Origin: Phragmites australis
Taxonomy: Eukaryota > Streptophyta > Magnoliopsida > Poales > Poaceae
NCBI RefSeq assembly: GCF_958298935.1
Contig: NC_084940.1
Coordinates: forward strand, 2,386,001-2,450,000
Direction: 5' to 3'
DNA: 64,000 nt
The position numbers and the translations under genes were made by a program. How positions within the stretch are numbered: position 1 is the first letter of the stretch; every line of letters starts with the position of its first letter. The notes under the pieces were generated by a model that saw nothing but the letters and a program-made list of their open reading frames with translations, made no database searches and had not been told where the DNA came from. Of this stretch, positions 58,545 through 64,000 are shown one piece after another.

Positions 58545-59290
58545 TTAAAGAAAATCCACGGGTCGGTCGGCCACACTAGGCACACTGGGTTGGGAACCAC
58601 TAGAGTTCTGACGACCATGACAATTTTTGCCACCACACTTTGAGTCACAATCGTTGCTACTGATAGTAGGAGATTTCATGCATGGCACCGAAGAACGGCA
58701 CCCGCTCGGGCCACAGGTTGATGAAGACGCGGTGGTGATGAGGGCGGTGTTGGCAAAGTGTGGGTTGAGATCATGAAGAAGGTTGAGGATGAGTTGTTCG
58801 GAGACACCATGACCAACATTACATAGGGAATCTGCCAATGTTTTGACGCGCTGACAGTATTCGGAGTTCAACAAGTCACCCTTGGTAATGGAGTGGAATT
58901 GGTTGCTGAGGAAGATTGATCGTGATTCCTTGTTGGCGGTGAATAGGGTGTCGATGGCAACCCAGAGAGAATGAGCACTTTGGTCCGGCACCATGGTGAC
59001 GTCGAGGATGTTGTCTCTCACTGAGCCGTACAACCAGCTGAGGAGTAGTGGGCTTGGACCTAGAGCAGATCTGAAGGAGCAGCAGGGATGGAGCCATCGA
59101 TGTGGTTGAGAAGACCGAACTTGCCGCACAACGATCTGAAGAAGAAGGAATACCATTTTTGAAAGATCGAGGCCTTGATACCGAGGATGATAGGCATCTG
59201 AGACTTCACAGACACCGTGTTGACAAGGTTAAAGGCCACATGGGTTGCTGACGTGGCGTGGCTATCCTGGACGCCGGAGGTGGCTGAGTT
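58545..59290 (-). pseudogene. Copia-type gag (UBN2 family) relic
   Basis: One minus-strand frame gives SIFQKWYSFFFRSLCGKFGL and LLNHIDGS before a stop near 59060. A second frame continues with WLYGSVRDNILDVTMVPDQS, LWVAIDTLFTANKESRSIFL and YCQRVKTLADSLCNVGHGVS, then LILNLLHDLNPHF. This is the typical order of plant copia gag (UBN2-type) domains, split by a frameshift. A zinc knuckle is not clearly retained. Confidence 0.7.
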
Positions 59291-59456
59291 ATCAATAGGA
59301 GAGGTTTACATGCTGGATGGCGCTTGTATGTGGAGGTAGCAGCGGAGGTGGAGATCAAAACAGAACACACGAATCTGTTATGTGGGATCCTCATGAAGGA
59401 AGAGAGGAATTAGGCAAAGATTGCACTAGAAGGATGATAGGGGAGCCGTTTATATA

Positions 59457-61663
59457 GGAGCCGACCTGCTCCGAAGAAGGGGCCCCTTTCTATGCCTCTG
59501 AAGAAGCTCTTTGTGGAGACAAGTGCTTCAAATGATACAGGAGATGCACTTAGCCCAGATAACCTCTTCTCAAATATTTGCTCAGTATACTCGTAATTCA
59601 AGGGCCACCGGATGCAGGATAGCCTAGAATTACTCCACTATTTTCTTGATGGTTTACGTACCGAGGAGACTGAAGAGCGAAAGGTAGCGAAGGATGCTTC
59701 CAATGCAGGGGCTCCTACAGTTGTCGACTCCATCTTTGCGTGGGAGTTGTCTATTATTGTGGGCAACACAGCAGAATGCTCTCACAGTTCCGTTAAACAT
59801 GACAAATTCCTTGTTCTCTCGCTGCCAGTTCCATCTAGGAGGCCTCCAGCTGATCAAGTAGCATTAGTTGGTGATAATGTAACGGTTCTATGCTGCTTGT
59901 CTTTGTATACTGAGCTAGAGTTGCTATCCGAACCATGGCTTTGTGAGCAATGTACTAATGCAGCGCACCCAAACATTTGTGAAAGAAAAAATGCCGTGGA
60001 GATGATGGATAATGCCAATGAAAGAAAGGAGGGTGAAGAGATGATGGTAGGTGGTGGTGGTGGTGGTGATGATGATGGACAAGATAACCAAAATAAGCAG
60101 AAAGAGGATAATACAAAGGTCTTCAGAGCTATAAAGAGAAGAATTTATATAAGCAAGGCTCCACGTGTATTGTGATTCATTTGAAAAGGCTCAGCCAGGA
60201 CTGTCATGACTAGCATGAGAAATTGAAAGTGCACCTTCAGGATAAGCTTGATATACAACAATTCATGGAAGACCCAAGGTACTGAATGGAGTATATGATT
60301 CAGATTTAAGTGTCTAATGATACACATGAGTTTCGTCTTTCAGCATTCCAAGTAATATATTATCCACAGAAATATTATAATAGAATATGACCTGAATTGG
60401 TAGGGTTTTGAAAGCTGCAACAAATACTCATTGCATGGAGCTTGTTCACCATGCATATGTTGGACTAAGTTAAGCATGTCATGACTTTGGCGATGGTTTT
60501 GAAAAGTTCCCTGTCTTAGTTTTGCAACCTTGTGTGGACCAAAAAAATATAGATAACTCCAGCATCTGCTGTACGTCTGGTGATATTTAGAGAAGAAACT
60601 GATGACCATTGCTTATTGGCACGAAACATTATGTGCTCTGCATTTGTGGTTCCTTTTTTTTTTCTTTTTGTTTTAGGAGTATGATGTGATCAAGCTTCCC
60701 TTTTGCTACTCACTTGAATCAATATGATGGTCATGACTTGGAGGTTGAGGGGTTTAGATGATTAGGAATTACTTTGCTTACTAATGCCTATACAATGAAT
60801 TTCACTAGGAACTTTTGGGCTTAAGCGATGCGATCATTTTGAGGGCATATAATAGCGAATGCCATTTGTGGGCGTTCTAAGCAATCTGCTCATTGTTATG
60901 TCCTTGAGCTTGTGGTCCTTATGATTAGATCAGCTCACTACCCAACTTGGCGACATGAAAAGTTTGGTGAGGAATAGGTTCACGGTATTTACTATTTAGT
61001 TCCCATGTGTATCTAATTGAAAAGGCATTTTTATTGATAAGTTAATGGTTGTAGAGTAGTTAAAATGATTATGTAGCCTATCTGATTTACATGTGATATT
61101 CTGGTATTTTGTGTTTTAATGTTCTTAACCTCTTATGACGCATTGATGATCATTGCTGCTTCTAAAGTCTTCTGAATTATATGCTATGGAGTTTTTGGGA
61201 GGTTACAATGCCATGTTAGCCCCTCCCAAAGCAGCTAACTGGTTAAAACGAAATAGATCAGGGACACCAGAGAAAACTAAGAAAAACAACATGCAACATC
61301 TCCCTAGATCCCAGGGTGGATTATTTTGAATTTGGAATCCTCATTTTGTGATTTATGAGTAGCAACAGTTCTTTTTAGCTTTATGATTAGTCTGGTCATC
61401 GCTATGTCCTGTAATCTGCAGATTAGAGGAGAATGGAAACCATGACAACATCACTTATCATCTAGTTGGCATTGTCGAGCACATGGAAACCATGGAAGGA
61501 GATCATTATATTGCACACGTGTGACAAGATTGGGGGTCAGCGGCATCAGAAGAGTGGCTATAAGGCTTGGTTTTATGCAAGAGATGGGGAAGTTAGAAAA
61601 GTCTGGATATTACAAGTTCTTGTGCCTAACTTACTTTTTTACGAAAGGGTGGGAGACTAAGAC
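59457..61663 (+). pseudogene. UBP/USP pseudogene, copy A
   Basis: A broken ubiquitin-specific protease resembling plant UBP1/UBP2. It lacks the Cys box, being cut near 59457 next to the copia relic. It reads SMPLKKLFVETSASNDTGDA and LSPDNLFSNICS, then a TAA near 59594-59596, then MQDSLELLHYFLDGL (the family QDSHEL motif with His changed to Leu), GWELS-like and CEQC elements, and after a frameshift at about 60173 VIHLKRLSQ. A donor at 60279 and acceptor at 61421 define a 1.14-kb intron, far longer than the 155 bp in copy B. The last exon (61422 on) carries the His box EGDHYIAHV, followed at once by TGA. It cannot encode an active protease. Confidence 0.75.
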
Positions 61664-61681
61664 TATTAGATAAGATATTTC

Positions 61682-63368
61682 ATGTTTGTCAATCACCATA
61701 GACATGTTTCTTTTCCTGCAATACATCTTTACCTTATACTGTTTGCTTATCGTTCTCAATCATGGCTCATTAGGTGGATGGAGGTGGACAATTTATGGAT
61801 TCGAACTTCCCTGCAGTTGATTCAGAGCCAAACAATACTTCATTTGCTGAACGAGAGGAATGAGGAGACGACAGTGAAACCGGTGGAGGGAAAGGGATAC
61901 AACAATCCAATAGAAGTGTCATCTTCTCCACCAGATCAGATGGACAAAATGGGTGCTAGTATATACTTTGAGCTAAACCAGAAGCTCCCGCCACCTCCAG
62001 CCCTCGAGGATATCATAATCCCAAGCGGCGGGGGCCAAAAGCTGAACCATAAGCTCCAACAACCTCTAGCTAGGGAGGATATTGCCATCTTTGAATCTGC
62101 TGGCAACCTCACGGGTGAGGAATCTTGGCTCATGGAAACACATGGTAATGTGATCAAAGGGCTGCCAAATCTTGGAAACATGTGCTTCTTCAATGTGGCA
62201 TTGCAGAACCTCCTCGCGCTTGATACGTTGCACAGCAAGATGTTAGGACCAAATGTTTGGACAGGGCCCCTTGCTATACCTTTGAAGAAGCTCTTTGTGG
62301 AGACGAGTGCTTCAAATGATACAGGAGGTGCACTTAGCCCACATAACCTCTTCTCATATATTTGCTCAAGATTTCCACAATTCAAGGGCAGCCATATGCA
62401 GGATAGCCATGAATTACTCAATCTTTTTTTTGATGGTTTTCACACGGAGGAAACTGAAGCACGAAAGCTAGCGGCGGATGCTTCCAATGCAGGAGTTCCT
62501 ACAATTGTCGAATCTATCTTTGGGGGCGAGTTGTCTAGTACTGTGTCCAGTCTAGAATGCCAACACAGTTCCATTAAACATGACCATTCCTTGATCTCTC
62601 ACTACCACTTCCATCATGGAAGAGCAATAGTGTTGATCATGAGGTGGATAATACACAACCTGAATATGTGATGGCTTTGAGTAGCAATAGTGCCGATGAT
62701 GAGGTGGATAATAGTAATGCTGTTGTATCAGTTGAGGGCTGCTTGGCTTCGTATAATAAGGAAGATCCGCTATCATGGCATTGTGAGCACTGTAATGATA
62801 AAACAAAGGTTTTCAGAGCTGCAACACAAAGACTTCTTATAAGTAAGGCTCCACCTTCTTTGATGATTACTTTGAAAAGATTCAGGCACATTTCTTCTAG
62901 TGAGAGTAAGAAATTGGAAGGACATGTGCGCTTTGAGGAGATGCTTGATATAGGACCATTCATGGACTCAAGGTAATATATAATAAACCACATTATTCCT
63001 CCATTTGGTAGTTTGATAGACTTTCTTTAAAGAATTTATTCAATAGAATATTTGTGATTTATGAGCAGCAACAATTCTTTGCAACTTTACAATTGGTCTA
63101 GTCATCATTATTTCCTGTAATATGCAGATCTGAGGAGAATGACAACAACACTTATCGTCGAGTTGGCCTTGTCTAGCACAAAGGAACCCCGATAGAAGGT
63201 CATTATATTGCATACGTGAGAGCTAGTAAGATCGGGGGTCAGCAGCAGCAGAGCAGTGGCTCTAAGTCTTGGTTTTATGCAAGTGATTTGGAAGTCAGAG
63301 AAGCGTCTCTGGAAGAAGTTCTTAGCTGCGAGGTTTACTTACTTTTTTACAAAAGGGTGAGAGACTAA
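61682..63368 (+). pseudogene. UBP/USP pseudogene, copy B (most complete)
   Basis: Copy B reads from the ATG at 61682, or from 61782 after an AG, through a Pro-rich N-terminus to the Cys box GLPNLGNMCFFNVALQNLLA (catalytic Cys codon 62183-62185). It continues with QDSHELLNLFFDGF, a frame break near 62594 that fits loss of one base, then SVEGCLASYNKED, WHCEHC (zinc finger half), LMITLKRF and a donor at 62973. A 155-bp intron leads to the last exon (63128-63368) with the His box EGHYIAYVRA (His codon 63201-63203) and WFYASD. A TAG at 63174-63176 stands where copy A has GAG. So catalytic Cys and His are conserved but two lesions disable it. Deubiquitination would be the parental function. No zf-UBP domain is present. 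Confidence 0.78.
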
Positions 63369-63389
63369 GACTCTTTCATAAGATATTTT

Positions 63390-64000
63390 GTGTTTGTCGA
63401 TAACCACAAACATGTTTCTTTTGTTGTGATACATGCTAATGTTCTCTTTACCTTGTACTGTTTGCGGTGTTTGACCAATGCTTCTCAATCTTCTGTCAGC
63501 CTCACGGGAGAGGGATCTCAGCTCATCATTGTCGACGAGCAGCCCCGATCAGGAGCTCCTATCCGTCATTCACCTCCTCTTCCACCCCCGAAGGAAGAGG
63601 ACCCATGGGAATTTCTGAGGGGCAACAACCAGAATAAGCGGAGAGAAAATGCAAAGGCTCGGGAAGACGCCAAAGTGGCACAATAAATTGGGGTGTTTCT
63701 GGATCGGTATACTTCTTTCCTCTATGGAAACATTTGCTGCTTCAATGCAGTGCTGCAGAACATCCTTGCGCTTGGTTTGCTACGCAGGAAGATGTTAGGT
63801 TGATATGCTCCAAAGAAGGGGCCCCTTTCTATGCCTCTGAATAAGCTCTTTGTGGAGACAAGTGCTTCAATTGATACAGGAGATGCACTTAGCCCAGATA
63901 ACCTCTTCTCAAATATTTGCTCAGTATACTCGTAATTCAAGGGCCACCGGATGCAGGATAGCCTAGAATTACTCCACTGTTTTCTTGATGGTTTACGTAC
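63390..64000 (+). pseudogene. UBP/USP pseudogene, copy C (cut by window end)
   Basis: A third unit begins after copy B, with the same inter-unit DNA (TGTTTGTC...ACATGTTTCTTTT) seen between A and B. It has a Pro-rich N-terminal piece (PIRHSPPLPPPKEEDPWEFL) ending at a stop near 63684, a degraded Cys box (YGNICCFNAVLQNILAL, about 63728) and then a stretch of about 200 bp (63803-64000) almost identical to copy A, including the same TAA within the SVYS*FKG reading and the His-to-Leu change in QDSLELL. It continues beyond the window. Confidence 0.72.

Larger units (their letters stand above)
57000..59400 (-). mobile_element. Decayed, truncated Ty1/copia element
   Basis: On the minus strand the order is gag, pre-integrase, integrase fragment, a Pro/Ser-rich linker, and the very beginning of the reverse transcriptase domain (DPNWWAAITDEFQTLIDN then WKLVPRP at about 57000-57149). 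The element stops there. The remainder of reverse transcriptase, RNase H and both LTRs are absent. Numerous frameshifts and stops are present. Its gag end adjoins UBP copy A at about 59.4-59.46 kb. Confidence 0.75.

Noticed and set aside
1..64000. CRISPR array, rRNA or canonical tRNA gene
   Set aside because: No regular repeat-spacer pattern, no rRNA text, and tRNA-like boxes occur only inside SINE-like repeats without a full cloverleaf.

Overview
This is a window of plant nuclear DNA, almost certainly from a grass (Poaceae, possibly panicoid). The signs are very GC-rich intronless or intron-poor genes next to AT-rich intergenic DNA, abundant Tourist- and Stowaway-type MITEs, long-LTR Ty3/gypsy elements and a cereal CRM-type (centromeric-retrotransposon-like) element. 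The species cannot be named from the sequence alone.

Only three host genes look intact. A four-exon BAG-family co-chaperone gene (ubiquitin-like plus BAG domain) lies at 5744-7032 (+). A single-exon MATE/DETOXIFICATION efflux transporter lies at 41347-42954 (+). A single-exon AP2/ERF transcription factor lies at 53346-54035 (-). Each has a plausible TATA box upstream. At the right end (59.46-64.0 kb) there are at least three tandem, broken copies of a ubiquitin-specific protease (UBP/USP) gene.

The rest is mostly transposon-derived. 1-2003: right part of a long Tekay-like gypsy LTR. 3.3-3.7 kb: a hAT/TTF-type transposase N-terminal relic (-). 9.9-13.4 kb: a MITE cluster (Stowaway nested in another element, a Tourist, a Mutator-like element with exact target duplication, and a 0.65-kb inverted-repeat element). 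16578-18614: a 2.0-kb non-autonomous LTR element carrying only a decayed gag, with intact CATCA target duplication. 20.7-34.1 kb: a nested cluster in which a GC-rich array of about 109-bp tandem units is interrupted by a CRM-like element (21279-27296, GAGGT target duplication, large internal deletion) and by a 5'-truncated Tekay-like element (28.3-32.7 kb). A pair of 360-370-bp repeats bounds the whole cluster. 36.8 kb: a tRNA-derived SINE. 38.3-39.7 kb: a solo LTR. Further Tourist-like MITEs lie at 39.9, 44.4 and 45.6 kb. 57.0-59.4 kb: a decayed Ty1/copia relic (-) that abuts the UBP copies.

The three intact genes are not functionally linked in any way visible here. The most informative content is structural: datable nested insertions, deletion scars with microhomology, target-site duplications around tiny insertions, and a tandem UBP pseudogene array in which two copies share the same disabling stop. 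I saw no CRISPR array, no convincing tRNA or rRNA gene, and no gene cluster suggesting an undescribed system. Large stretches (13.4-16.6, 18.6-20.7, 34.1-38.3, 46.0-49.5, 54.2-57.0 kb) contain only short, unconvincing ORFs.
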